DNA of 64,000 nucleotides from Streptomyces sp. P9-A4 (GTDB taxonomy: Bacteria; Actinomycetota; Actinomycetes; Streptomycetales; Streptomycetaceae), in contig NZ_JAZIFY010000001.1 in the NCBI RefSeq assembly GCF_036634195.1, forward strand, positions 1,684,501 to 1,748,500, given 5' to 3'. Of the stretch, positions 26,507-35,708 are shown one piece after another (positions within the stretch are counted from its first letter, which is position 1; every line of letters starts with the position of its first letter). Both the position numbers and the translations under genes were made by a program. The notes under the pieces are model-generated. The model did not search any database. It worked only from the letters and a program-made list of their open reading frames with translations, and was not told the DNA's origin.

Positions 26507-27742
26507 GTGCGAAACCGTTCGTTGCTCATACTCACCACCGCGGTCACCGCGGGAGCGCTCACGCTCACCGCCTGTGGTTCTCGCGACGACAAGGGTGGCG
26601 CGGCCGAGAACGGTGACGGCGGCAATGTCACCGTGACCATCGGTCTCGACGCGCCCCTCACGGGTGAGCTGTCCGCCCTCGGCCTCGGCATCAAGAACTC
26701 GGCCGACCTCGCGGTCAAGACGGCCAACGAGAAGGCCTACGTCAAGGGCGTGACCTTCAAGCTGGAGACCCTGGACGACCAGGCGCAGCCCTCCGCCGGC
26801 CAGCAGAACGCCACGAAGTTCGTCGCCGACAAGGGCGTCCTCGGCGTCGTGGGCCCGCTGAACTCCTCGGTGTCCGAGTCGATGCAGAAGGTCTTCGACG
26901 ACGCCAAGCTGGTGCAGGTCTCCCCGGCCAACACCAACCCGTCCCTGAGCCAGGGCCCCAACTGGTCCACCGGTGACAAGAAGCGCGGCTACAAGTCGTA
27001 CTTCCGTACCGCGACCACGGACGCCATCCAGGGCCCGTTCGCCGCGCAGTACGTCTTCAACAAGGCCAAGAAGACCAAGGCCTTCATCATCGACGACAAG
27101 AAGACCTACGGCGCCGGCCTCGCGGGCACCTTCAAGGGCGAGTTCGAGAAGCTCGGCGGCAAGGTCCTCGGCACCGAGCACATCAACCCGGACACCAAGG
27201 ACTTCTCCGCGGTCGCGACCAAGGTGAAGAGCTCCGGCGCCGACGTCGTCTACTACGGTGGCGAGTACCCGGCCGCCGGCCCGCTGGCCAAGCAGATCAA
27301 GGAGGCCGGCGCGAAGGTCACCGTCGTCGGCGGCGACGCGATCTACAGCCCCGAGTACGTGAAGCTGGCGGGCGCCGCGGCGGCCGAGGGCGACATCGCC
27401 ACCTCCGTCGGTTCGCCGATCGAGTCCCTGCCGTCCGCCAAGGAGTTCCTGGCCAACTACAAGGCCAAGGGCTACAAGGAGGCCTACGAGGCCTACGGCG
27501 GCTACGCCTACGACTCGACCTGGGCGGTCATCGAGGCCGTCAAGAAGGCCACCGAGGGCAACGGCGGCAAGGTCCCGGAGCGTGCCAAGGTCGTCGAGGC
27601 CATGCAGGGCGTCTCCTTCGAGGGTGTGACCGGCAAGGTCTCCTTCGACGAGTTCGGTGACACCACCAACAAGCAGCTGACCGTCTACAAGGTCACGGGC
27701 GGCGCGTACAAGCCGGTCGAGTCCGGCACCTTCGGCGGCTGA
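26507..27742 (+). CDS. livK: Branched-chain amino acid ABC transporter, substrate-binding lipoprotein
   Basis: Captures leucine, isoleucine or valine (or a related amino acid) outside the cell for the LivHMGF transporter. The 411-residue protein begins with a lipoprotein signal; the lipobox is LTAC with the modified Cys at residue 23. The mature part is a type I periplasmic-binding fold: VTIGLDAPLTGELSALGLG at the N-terminus, VGPLNSSVSESMQKVF in the first lobe, and TTDAIQGPFAAQYVF and AYGGYAYDSTWAVIEA later. GTG at 26507 follows AAAGGA by seven bases. It leads the five-gene operon; the 102-bp gap to livH may allow excess livK mRNA. Confidence 0.93.
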   Translation: MRNRSLLILTTAVTAGALTLTACGSRDDKGGAAENGDGGNVTVTIGLDAPLTGELSALGLGIKNSADLAVKTANEKAYVKGVTFKLETLDDQAQPSAGQQNATKFVADKGVLGVVGPLNSSVSESMQKVFDDAKLVQVSPANTNPSLSQGPNWSTGDKKRGYKSYFRTATTDAIQGPFAAQYVFNKAKKTKAFIIDDKKTYGAGLAGTFKGEFEKLGGKVLGTEHINPDTKDFSAVATKVKSSGADVVYYGGEYPAAGPLAKQIKEAGAKVTVVGGDAIYSPEYVKLAGAAAAEGDIATSVGSPIESLPSAKEFLANYKAKGYKEAYEAYGGYAYDSTWAVIEAVKKATEGNGGKVPERAKVVEAMQGVSFEGVTGKVSFDEFGDTTNKQLTVYKVTGGAYKPVESGTFGG

Positions 27743-27844
27743 TCCTCAGCAGTCCCACTCTCAGCACCACCTTCATCGCGCGGGGGGCCGCACCAGGCGC
27801 CCCGCGCGGTGTCACATCCGTCGAAAGTCTCGGAGGACAATGCG

Positions 27845-28774
27845 GTGAACGAACTGCCGCAGCAGCTGGTCAACGGCCTGCTACTGGGATCCATGTACGG
27901 GCTGGTCGCCGTCGGCTACACGATGGTCTACGGCATCGTCCAGCTCATCAACTTCGCCCATGGCGAGATCTTCATGACCGGCGGCTTCGGGGCGCTCACG
28001 GTCTGGCTCATCCTGCCCGGCGGCACCACGATGTGGGTCGCGCTGCCCCTCATGATCATCGGTGCCGTGCTCGTCGCGACGACGATAGCCGTCGGGGCCG
28101 AGCGCCTGGCCTACCGCCCGTTGCGCGGTGGCCCCCGCCTCGCCCCGCTCATCACCGCGATCGGTCTCTCGCTCGCCCTCCAGCAGGCCGTCTGGACCTT
28201 CTACCCGGAGGCCAAGTCCGCCCGGACCTTCCCGCAGATCCCCGGCGGTCCGATCGAACTCGGCCCGGTCACCATCCAGACCGGCGACGTCTTCCTCCTG
28301 ATCGCCGCCCCCATCTGCATGGCCGTCCTCGCCTTCTTCGTGATGCGCACCCGCGTCGGCCGCGGCATGCAGGCCACGGCGCAGGACCCGGACACCGCGA
28401 AGCTCATGGGCGTCAACACCGACCGGATCATCGTGATCGCGTTCGCCCTCGGCGCCGCGTTCGCCGCGGTCGGCGCCGTCGCCTACGGCCTCAAGTACGG
28501 CGTCGTCGACTACAAGATGGGCTTCCTCCTCGGACTCAAGGCGTTCACCGCCGCCGTCCTCGGCGGCATCGGCAACATCTACGGGGCCATGATCGGCGGT
28601 GTCGTCCTCGGCGTCGCGGAGACCATGGCGACGGCGTACATCAGCCACATCCCCGGTATGGATCAGCTCGGCGGCCAGTCCTGGGCCGACGTCTGGGCCT
28701 TCGTACTCCTCATCGTCGTACTCCTCGCCCGGCCACAAGGCCTCCTCGGCGAGCGCGTCGCGGACAGGGCGTGA
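27845..28774 (+). CDS. livH: Branched-chain amino acid ABC transporter permease LivH
   Basis: A 309-residue inner-membrane permease with about eight hydrophobic helices. The LivH signature is clear: NGLLLGSMYGLVAVGYTMVYG followed by a GEIFMTGGFGAL segment, and AVLGGIGNIYGAMIGGVVLG near the C-terminus, which contacts the ATPases. GTG at 27845 has GGAGGA eight bases upstream. The last four bases (GTGA) are shared with the livM start, so the two permease subunits are translationally coupled. Confidence 0.95.
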   Translation: MNELPQQLVNGLLLGSMYGLVAVGYTMVYGIVQLINFAHGEIFMTGGFGALTVWLILPGGTTMWVALPLMIIGAVLVATTIAVGAERLAYRPLRGGPRLAPLITAIGLSLALQQAVWTFYPEAKSARTFPQIPGGPIELGPVTIQTGDVFLLIAAPICMAVLAFFVMRTRVGRGMQATAQDPDTAKLMGVNTDRIIVIAFALGAAFAAVGAVAYGLKYGVVDYKMGFLLGLKAFTAAVLGGIGNIYGAMIGGVVLGVAETMATAYISHIPGMDQLGGQSWADVWAFVLLIVVLLARPQGLLGERVADRA

Positions 28775-30618
28775 GCACCATGACCTCCATCTCCGAGAAC
28801 CCGACGGCGCCCGCGGCGTCCGACTCCGAGGCTGTCGGCGCGACCGGCCTCATCGGCTTCGTCCCGGCCCGGATCGCCCGCGCGCTCACCCTGGGCGGCG
28901 GCGTCCTCACCGTCGCCAGCTGCTTCCTCGCCTGGACCTGGACGCCCCGCTTCCCGGGCGACCTCACGGTCACCGGCTACCCGGGCGGCCTCCAGCTCCA
29001 GGTCCTGGTCCTGGGCCTGCTCACCATCCTTTTCGCCGTCTCCTCGTACGGCGTCAAGGGCACCCGCTGGCTGACCCCCGCCGGCGGTGACGCGGCCCTC
29101 AAGCTCGCCGCGCTCGCCTCCTTCGGCACCGCCTGGTTCACGGTCGGCGCGATCAGCGTCGAGCTCGGCGGCCCGGTGAACCTGGAGCCGGGCGGCGCGA
29201 TCGTCGCGCTCGCCACGCTGCTCGCCCTGCTCGGCGCCCTCGCCCTCCCCTACGAGCGGCCGAAGACGCTGCCCGTGGACCCCGAGGACACCGGCTGGGA
29301 CCAGTTCAAGCACCGTGCGAGCAACGACTGGACCAACTTCAAGGCCGCCTTCGCGACCACCGGTTCGGTGCGCCGGCTGCCCACGATGCACTCCTCCGTC
29401 GAGATCCTGATCATCGCGGGCGTGCTCGCCGTGGCGCTCGGTGTCTTCACCTACGGTGTCGGCACGGAGTACGACGAGCTGTTCCTCGGCTTCCTGATCA
29501 CGGCCGGCCTCGGCTTCGCCGCGCTCAACAAGTCGGGCCTCATCGCGCAGGCCACGCAGCTCACCGGCAAGCACCAGAACCTGTCCATCGCGGGCGCGTT
29601 CACCGCCGCGGCGCTCTTCCCCTTCACCCAGGCCGACGACCAGTACGCGACGCTCGGCGTCTACATCCTGATCTTCGCCACGGTCGCCCTGGGCCTGAAC
29701 ATCGTCGTCGGCCTCGCCGGTCTCCTCGACCTCGGTTACGTCGCCTTCCTCGGCGTCGGCGCCTACGCGGCCGCCCTCGTCTCGGGCGCCCCGACCTCCC
29801 CGTTCGGCCTGCACTTCCCCTTCTGGGCGGCCATCCTGGTCGGTGCGGCGGCCTCCCTGGTCTTCGGTGTCCTCATCGGCGCCCCGACCCTGCGGCTGCG
29901 CGGCGACTACCTCGCGATCGTCACGCTCGGTTTCGGTGAGATCTTCCGGATCACGGTGAACAACACCGACGGCACCTCCGGTCCCGACATCACCAACGGC
30001 TCCAACGGCATCGCGTCCATCCCGAACCTGAGCATGTTCGGGTTCGACTTCGGCGCCGAGCACGTGATCGGCGGCTTCACCATCGGCCGCTTCGCGAACT
30101 ACTTCTTCCTGATGCTGCTGATCATGGCGGTCGTCGTGCTGGTCTTCCGGCGCAGCGGCGACTCCCGTATCGGCCGTGCCTGGGTCGCGATCCGCGAGGA
30201 CGAGACCGCCGCGCTCGCCATGGGCATCAACGGCTTCCGGGTCAAGCTCATCGCCTTCGCGCTCGGCGCCTCGCTGGCCGGTCTCGCGGGCACCGTGCAG
30301 GCGCACGTCACCTACACGGTGACCCCGGAGCAGTACCTCTTCGCCGGTCCCATCCCGCCCAACTCCGCCTTCCTGCTCGCGGCCGTCGTCCTCGGCGGCA
30401 TGGGCACCATGAGCGGTCCCCTGGTCGGCGCGTCCCTGCTCTTCCTCATCCCGAACAAGCTCCAGTTCATGGGCGAGTACCAGCTGCTGCTCTTCGGCGT
30501 CGCGCTGATCCTGCTCATGCGCTTCCGCCCGGAGGGCATGATCGCCAACCGGCGCAACCAGCTGGAGTTCCACGAGAAGGACGAGACGCCCGCCACGCTC
30601 GCCAAGGCAGGTGCCTGA
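28771..30618 (+). CDS. livM: Branched-chain amino acid ABC transporter permease LivM, long form
   Basis: A 615-residue permease. The LivM core lies in the C-terminal part (about 255-600): LGVYILIFATVALGLNIVVGLAGLLDLGYVAF in split form (ALGLNIVVGLAGLLDLGYVA), then TLRLRGDYLAIVTLGFGEI and AVVLGGMGTMSGPLVGASLL. The first about 250 residues add further hydrophobic helices not found in the roughly 420-residue E. coli protein, as in other actinobacterial LivM. The GTG start overlaps the livH stop (GTGA); an ATG three codons on is an alternative. livG begins three bases after the stop. Confidence 0.93.
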   Translation: MSTMTSISENPTAPAASDSEAVGATGLIGFVPARIARALTLGGGVLTVASCFLAWTWTPRFPGDLTVTGYPGGLQLQVLVLGLLTILFAVSSYGVKGTRWLTPAGGDAALKLAALASFGTAWFTVGAISVELGGPVNLEPGGAIVALATLLALLGALALPYERPKTLPVDPEDTGWDQFKHRASNDWTNFKAAFATTGSVRRLPTMHSSVEILIIAGVLAVALGVFTYGVGTEYDELFLGFLITAGLGFAALNKSGLIAQATQLTGKHQNLSIAGAFTAAALFPFTQADDQYATLGVYILIFATVALGLNIVVGLAGLLDLGYVAFLGVGAYAAALVSGAPTSPFGLHFPFWAAILVGAAASLVFGVLIGAPTLRLRGDYLAIVTLGFGEIFRITVNNTDGTSGPDITNGSNGIASIPNLSMFGFDFGAEHVIGGFTIGRFANYFFLMLLIMAVVVLVFRRSGDSRIGRAWVAIREDETAALAMGINGFRVKLIAFALGASLAGLAGTVQAHVTYTVTPEQYLFAGPIPPNSAFLLAAVVLGGMGTMSGPLVGASLLFLIPNKLQFMGEYQLLLFGVALILLMRFRPEGMIANRRNQLEFHEKDETPATLAKAGA

Positions 30619-30621
30619 ACC

Positions 30622-31622
<1,001 letters not shown>

Positions 31623-31626
<4 letters not shown>

Positions 31627-32339
31627 CCGCACTGCTCGAAGTCGAGGACCTGCGCGTCGCCTACGGAAAGATCGAGGCCGTCAAGGGCATCTCCTTCTCC
31701 GTCGACGCCGGTGAGGTCGTCACCCTCATCGGCACCAACGGCGCCGGGAAGACCACCACCCTGCGGACCCTCTCCGGGCTCCTCAAGCCGGTCGGCGGCC
31801 AGATCAAGTTCGAGGGCAAGTCCCTCCGCAAGATCCCCGCGCACAAGATCGTCTCGCTGGGTCTGGCCCACTCCCCCGAGGGCCGCCACATCTTCCCCCG
31901 GATGTCGATCGAGGAGAACCTGCTTCTCGGCGCCTTCCTCCGGAAGGACACCGCGGGCATCGCCAAGGACGTCCAGCGCGCCTACGACCTCTTCCCGATC
32001 CTGGGCGAGCGTCGCAAGCAGGCGGCCGGCACGCTCTCCGGCGGTGAGCAGCAGATGCTCGCCATGGGCCGGGCGCTGATGTCCCAGCCGAAGCTGCTCA
32101 TGCTCGACGAGCCCTCGATGGGTCTCTCGCCGATCATGATGCAGAAGATCATGGCGACCATCGCCGAGCTGAAGGCCCAGGGCACCACCATCCTGCTCGT
32201 CGAGCAGAACGCCCAGGCGGCGCTGGCCCTGGCGGACCAGGGTCACGTGATGGAGATCGGCAAGATCGTGCTCTCGGGCACGGGGCAGAACCTGCTCCAC
32301 GACGAGTCCGTCCGCAAGGCGTACCTCGGCGAGGACTGA
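31623..32339 (+). CDS. livF: Branched-chain amino acid ABC transporter ATPase LivF
   Basis: The second ATPase of the complex, 238 residues, the normal length. Walker A is GTNGAGKTT, the signature motif is LSGGEQQMLAMGRAL, Walker B is LLMLDEPSMGLSP, and LLVEQNAQAALALAD carries the LivF-specific Gln after Glu. It is the last gene of the operon and is coupled to livG by an ATGA overlap. A perfect hairpin terminator follows 12 bases after the stop. Confidence 0.95.
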
Positions 32340-32351
32340 GCACCACGAAGC

Positions 32352-32387
32352 GAAGGCCCGCCCCACGGTGCTGTGGGGCGGGCCTTC
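32352..32387. terminator. Bidirectional terminator between livF and ANTAR regulator gene
   Basis: GAAGGCCCGCCCCAC and GTGGGGCGGGCCTTC form a perfect 15-bp stem with a 6-base loop between two convergent genes. Confidence 0.92.
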
Positions 32388-32410
32388 TCGTGTACGGGGT
32401 GCGGGGCCGG

Positions 32411-33064
32411 CTACTGGCCCTTGGCCGCCTTCTTCTCCTCGGCGTCCTCGATGACCGCCTCGGCGACCTGCTGCATCGACATGCGGCGGTCCATGGAGGT
32501 CTTCTGGATCCAGCGGAACGCGGCCGGCTCCGTCAGCCCGTACTGGGTCTGCAGGACCGACTTGGCGCGGTCCACCAGCTTGCGGGTCTCCAGGCGCTGG
32601 GAGAGGTCCGCGACCTCCTGCTCCAGGGCGCGCAGTTCGGAGAAGCGGGAGACGGCCATCTCGATGGCCGGCACGACGTCGCTCTTGCTGAACGGCTTCA
32701 CGAGGTACGCCATGGCGCCGGCGTCCCGGGCCCGCTCGACGAGCTCGCGCTGCGAGAAGGCGGTGAGCATGAGGACCGGGGCGATGGACTCGCCCGCGAT
32801 CTTCTCGGCGGCCGAGATGCCGTCGAGGACGGGCATCTTCACATCGAGGATGACGAGGTCGGGGCGGTGCTCGCGGGCGAGCTCGACGGCGGTGGCGCCG
32901 TCGCCGGCCTCACCGACGACCGTGTAGCCCTCTTCCTCCAGCATCTCTTTGAGGTCGAGGCGGATGAGGGCCTCGTCCTCGGCGATGACGACGCGGGTCG
33001 TCAGCGGCGGGACGTGCGACGTGTCGGCGTCGTCGGCGGGCTGGGGCGACTCGGGGGCGGTCAC
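32411..33064 (-). CDS. ANTAR-domain response regulator (PdtaR-like)
   Basis: A 217-residue regulator with an N-terminal receiver domain and a C-terminal ANTAR RNA-binding domain, the architecture of mycobacterial PdtaR (Rv1626). The phospho-acceptor Asp is in LVILDVKMP; acidic pocket residues are in IAEDEALIR and the Lys in AYLVKPFSK. The ANTAR domain (about 145-205) contains LETRKLVDRAKSVLQ and the AFRWIQKTSMDRRMSM motif. ANTAR proteins bind paired hexaloop hairpins in RNA to prevent termination. No histidine kinase gene is adjacent, as is usual for PdtaR. GAGGAG precedes the GTG start. Confidence 0.93.
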   Translation of the reverse strand: MTAPESPQPADDADTSHVPPLTTRVVIAEDEALIRLDLKEMLEEEGYTVVGEAGDGATAVELAREHRPDLVILDVKMPVLDGISAAEKIAGESIAPVLMLTAFSQRELVERARDAGAMAYLVKPFSKSDVVPAIEMAVSRFSELRALEQEVADLSQRLETRKLVDRAKSVLQTQYGLTEPAAFRWIQKTSMDRRMSMQQVAEAVIEDAEEKKAAKGQ

Positions 33065-33121
33065 GCGGGCTCCTCGTTCGATGGCCTCGTTCCGAGGCGG
33101 ATACAGCTCCCCATGAGCCTA

Positions 33122-33141
33122 CCTACCTCCTGTAAGGTAGG
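33122..33141. promoter_or_regulatory. 20-bp inverted repeat between ANTAR gene and tRNA
   Basis: CCTACCT-CCTGTA-AGGTAGG is a perfect 7-bp inverted repeat with a 6-base centre. It lies 58 bp before the ANTAR gene start on one strand and 39 bp before the tRNA on the other, so it could be an operator or part of either promoter. Confidence 0.4.
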
Positions 33142-33179
33142 GGCACGGCGGGTGATCACCGACCTTCGTTTCGAAGGAT

Positions 33180-33252
33180 GCCCCGGTAGCCCAGCGGAAG
33201 AGGCAGTGGTCTCAAACACCATACAGCGTGGGTTCGAATCCCACCCGGGGCA
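33180..33252 (+). tRNA. tRNA with anticodon CAA (Leu by anticodon), class I shape
   Basis: A 73-base cloverleaf: acceptor GCCCCGG with CCGGGGC, U8-A9, a three-pair D stem GCC/GGC, anticodon stem GTGGT/ACCAT (one G-U), loop CTCAAAC with anticodon CAA at 33213-33215, a 5-base variable loop ACAGC, T stem GTGGG/CCCAC with loop TTCGAAT, and discriminator A. CCA is not encoded. CAA reads the leucine codon UUG, but leucine tRNAs are normally class II with a long variable arm, which this one lacks. The amino acid identity is therefore uncertain. It lies between two genes on the opposite strand. Confidence 0.85.
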
Positions 33253-33292
33253 CTTTACCTTTGATTCCAAGGTATGAGACGAATGGCCCGTC

Positions 33293-34720
33293 CTACGTCA
33301 GAGCCTCTCCGATGTGATGCACCCGGACCAGGTTCGTCGATCCCGCGACACCCGGCGGGGAGCCCGCCGTGATGACCACGATGTCGCCCTTCCGGCAGCG
33401 GCCGATCCGCAGCAGTTCCTCGTCCACCTGGGCCACCATCGCGTCCGTCGAGTCGACGTGCGGGCCGAGGAAGGTCTCGACGCCCCAGGTCAGATTGAGC
33501 TGGGAGCGGGTCTCCGGCTCCGGGGTGAAGGCAAGCAGCGGGATCGGCGAGCGATAGCGGGACAGCCGCTTGACCGTGTCGCCGGACTGCGTGAAGGCCA
33601 CGAGGAACTTGGCGCCGAGGAAGTCACCCATCTCGGCCGCCGCGCGGGCCACCGCGCCGCCCTGGGTCCGGGGCTTGTTCCGCTCGGTCAGCGGCGGCAG
33701 GCCCTTCGCGAGGACGTCCTCCTCGGCGGCCTCGACGATCCGGCTCATGGTGCGCACGGTCTCGATCGGGTAGCGGCCGACGCTGGTCTCACCGGAGAGC
33801 ATCACCGCGTCGGTGCCGTCGATGACGGCGTTGGCGACATCGCTCGCCTCCGCGCGGGTGGGGCGGGAGTTGTCGATCATCGAGTCGAGCATCTGGGTGG
33901 CGACGATGACCGGCTTGGCATTGCGCTTGGCCAGCTTGACGGCGCGCTTCTGGACGATCGGCACCTGCTCCAGGGGCATTTCGACGCCCAGGTCGCCGCG
34001 GGCGACCATGATGCCGTCGAAGGCGGCGACGATCTCCTCGATGTTCTCGACGGCCTGCGGCTTCTCGATCTTGGCGATGACGGGCAGCCGGCGGTCCTCC
34101 TCGTCCATGATCCGGTGCACGTCGTCGATGTCACGGGCGCTGCGGACGAAGGACAGGGCGATGACGTCGGCGCCGATGCGCAGCGCCCACCGCAGGTCCT
34201 CGATGTCCTTCTCGGAGAGGGCGGGGACGGAGACGGAGACACCGGGGAGGTTGAGGCCCTTGTGGTCGGAGACCATGCCGCCCTCGATGACCAGGGTGTT
34301 CACCCGGGGGCCCTCGACGGAGGTGACCTCCAGGGTGACGCGGCCGTCGTCGACGAGGATGCGCTCCCCGGCGGTCACGTCCGCGGCGAGGCCCGAGTAG
34401 GTCGTCCCGCAGCAGTGACGGTCGCCCTCCATCGGCTCGACGGTGATGGCGAACTCGTCTCCGCGTTCAAGGAGTACGGGACCTTCGCGGAAGCGGCCGA
34501 GGCGGATCTTCGGACCTTGAAGGTCGGCGAGGACCCCGACGCTGCGGCCGGTCTCGTCGGAGGCTTTGCGGACGTTCCGGTAGCGCTCCTCGTGCTCGAC
34601 GTACGAACCGTGGCTGAGATTGAAGCGGGCCACGTCCATTCCGGCCTCGACCAACGCCTTGATCTGGTCGTATGTTTCGGTGGCGGGCCCAAGGGTACAA
34701 ACGATTTTCGCTCGGCGCAT
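33293..34720 (-). CDS. pyk: Pyruvate kinase
   Basis: Converts phosphoenolpyruvate and ADP to pyruvate and ATP, the last step of glycolysis. The 475-residue protein has the standard order: RRAKIVCTLGPAT at the N-terminus, ARFNLSHG, LADLQGPKIRLG, the Mg/PEP site around IARIEKPQ-equivalent VIAKIEKPQA with MVARGDLGVE, the NAKPVIVATQMLDSM signature, and AVMLSGETSVGRYP. The C-terminal domain ends at a clear stop. The ATG at 34720 gives the usual start. Streptomycetes commonly have two pyk genes; which paralogue this is cannot be told here. Confidence 0.97.
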   Translation of the reverse strand: MRRAKIVCTLGPATETYDQIKALVEAGMDVARFNLSHGSYVEHEERYRNVRKASDETGRSVGVLADLQGPKIRLGRFREGPVLLERGDEFAITVEPMEGDRHCCGTTYSGLAADVTAGERILVDDGRVTLEVTSVEGPRVNTLVIEGGMVSDHKGLNLPGVSVSVPALSEKDIEDLRWALRIGADVIALSFVRSARDIDDVHRIMDEEDRRLPVIAKIEKPQAVENIEEIVAAFDGIMVARGDLGVEMPLEQVPIVQKRAVKLAKRNAKPVIVATQMLDSMIDNSRPTRAEASDVANAVIDGTDAVMLSGETSVGRYPIETVRTMSRIVEAAEEDVLAKGLPPLTERNKPRTQGGAVARAAAEMGDFLGAKFLVAFTQSGDTVKRLSRYRSPIPLLAFTPEPETRSQLNLTWGVETFLGPHVDSTDAMVAQVDEELLRIGRCRKGDIVVITAGSPPGVAGSTNLVRVHHIGEALT

Positions 34721-34773
34721 GGGTCGAGCCTAGGCCTTACCCACCGGTAGCGAGTTGGCGGGACATGACTACT

Positions 34774-34800
34774 CAACAACCTTTCCGTGAAAGGCTGTTG
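34774..34800 (-). terminator. Hairpin downstream of SIMPL-protein gene
   Basis: CAACA-A-CCTTTC, loop CGT, then GAAAGG-C-TGTTG form an 11-bp stem with one mismatch. It lies 67 bp beyond the stop of the SIMPL gene and in the pyk promoter region, so it could also be regulatory for pyk. Confidence 0.45.
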
Positions 34801-34866
34801 ACAAGTCTTGAATCTGTGCGCCGGGGTGCTCCGATGAGCGGTTTCCGCGCCCCAGCGCTCCCCGTC

Positions 34867-35550
34867 TCAGAGTGCGGGCGGCCGCATCGTGAACCGTGCC
34901 ACGACCTCCGCCGTGACCGTCTGCCGCTGCGGTTCCAGGTCGAGCGCCGGGGCTCCGCCGGCCGCCTCCGCCGCGAAGGCGACCGGCCCCCCGCCGTACC
35001 CCATGTCCCTCGACATCGGGCCCCGGTCCGCGCCGGCGTCCGACAGTTCGAGGAGTGAGGCCAGCGAGGTGCCGAGCGCCTCCGCGTACGCCCGCGCCCG
35101 CTGCACCGCCTCCGTCACCGCGAGCCGGCGCGCCTCCGCGTACGCCGGGGAGTCCGGCCGCAGCGCCCACCACGGGCCCTCCACGCTCGTCATCTCCAGA
35201 TCGGCCAGCCGCGCCACCAGCTCCCCGAGCACCGTGAAGTCGGTCAGCTCGGCCTTCACCAGGACCCGGCCCCGATAGCTCTGCACCCGCTCGCCGCGCC
35301 CGCGCCTGCCGAGGTCCGGGGCGATCGACAGACTGCCCGTCTCCACCTTCTCCACCGACGTGCCCTGCGCCTTGAGCAGATCGAGCACCCGGGCGTTGCG
35401 CCCGGTCAGGTCGGCGAGCGCCGCCGCCCGGTCCGTCCCGCGCACGGCGACCGTCACCCAGACCTGGGCCAGCTCGGGATCGACCTCGAGGCGGCCCTCC
35501 CCACGGACCGTCACCTGGGGCGCCTCGGGGGTCGGGTGTTCCTGCGTCAT
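34867..35550 (-). CDS. SIMPL-domain (DUF541) protein
   Basis: A 227-residue protein filled by one SIMPL domain (about residues 12-225), the family of E. coli YggE and human SIMPL. Visible features are VTVRGEGRLEVDPELAQV at the start, the central SYRGRVLVKAELTDF strand pair, and the helical VTEAVQRARAYAEALG segment. There is no signal peptide, so it is probably cytosolic. YggE relatives are linked to oxidative-stress tolerance, but the biochemical role is unknown. The ATG at 35550 follows GGAGGAG by seven bases. Confidence 0.9.
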   Translation of the reverse strand: MTQEHPTPEAPQVTVRGEGRLEVDPELAQVWVTVAVRGTDRAAALADLTGRNARVLDLLKAQGTSVEKVETGSLSIAPDLGRRGRGERVQSYRGRVLVKAELTDFTVLGELVARLADLEMTSVEGPWWALRPDSPAYAEARRLAVTEAVQRARAYAEALGTSLASLLELSDAGADRGPMSRDMGYGGGPVAFAAEAAGGAPALDLEPQRQTVTAEVVARFTMRPPAL

Positions 35551-35708
35551 CGCGGGCTCCTCCAGGTACGGCTTCGTCGGTGTCACCGAACACTTTCCCA
35601 CTCCGTAACCCGAAAGGTCTGTTGCCGAGGTGACTCCTGAGCCAGAATCTACGCGCGTTGTGTGCCGCAGTCGGCGCCGATGTCACTGAACCAAGGGGAG
35701 AGAAGAAC

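Noticed and set aside
27840..27848. A two-codon mini-ORF (ATG CGG TGA) overlapping the livH start
   Set aside because: The GGAGGA ribosome site suits the GTG start of livH; the mini-ORF is easily a chance result in this sequence and I have no evidence that it is translated.
35551..35708. A PHO box upstream of the 5'-nucleotidase gene
   Set aside because: Phosphate control would make sense, and GTGTCACCG appears once, but there is no pair of 11-bp direct repeats.
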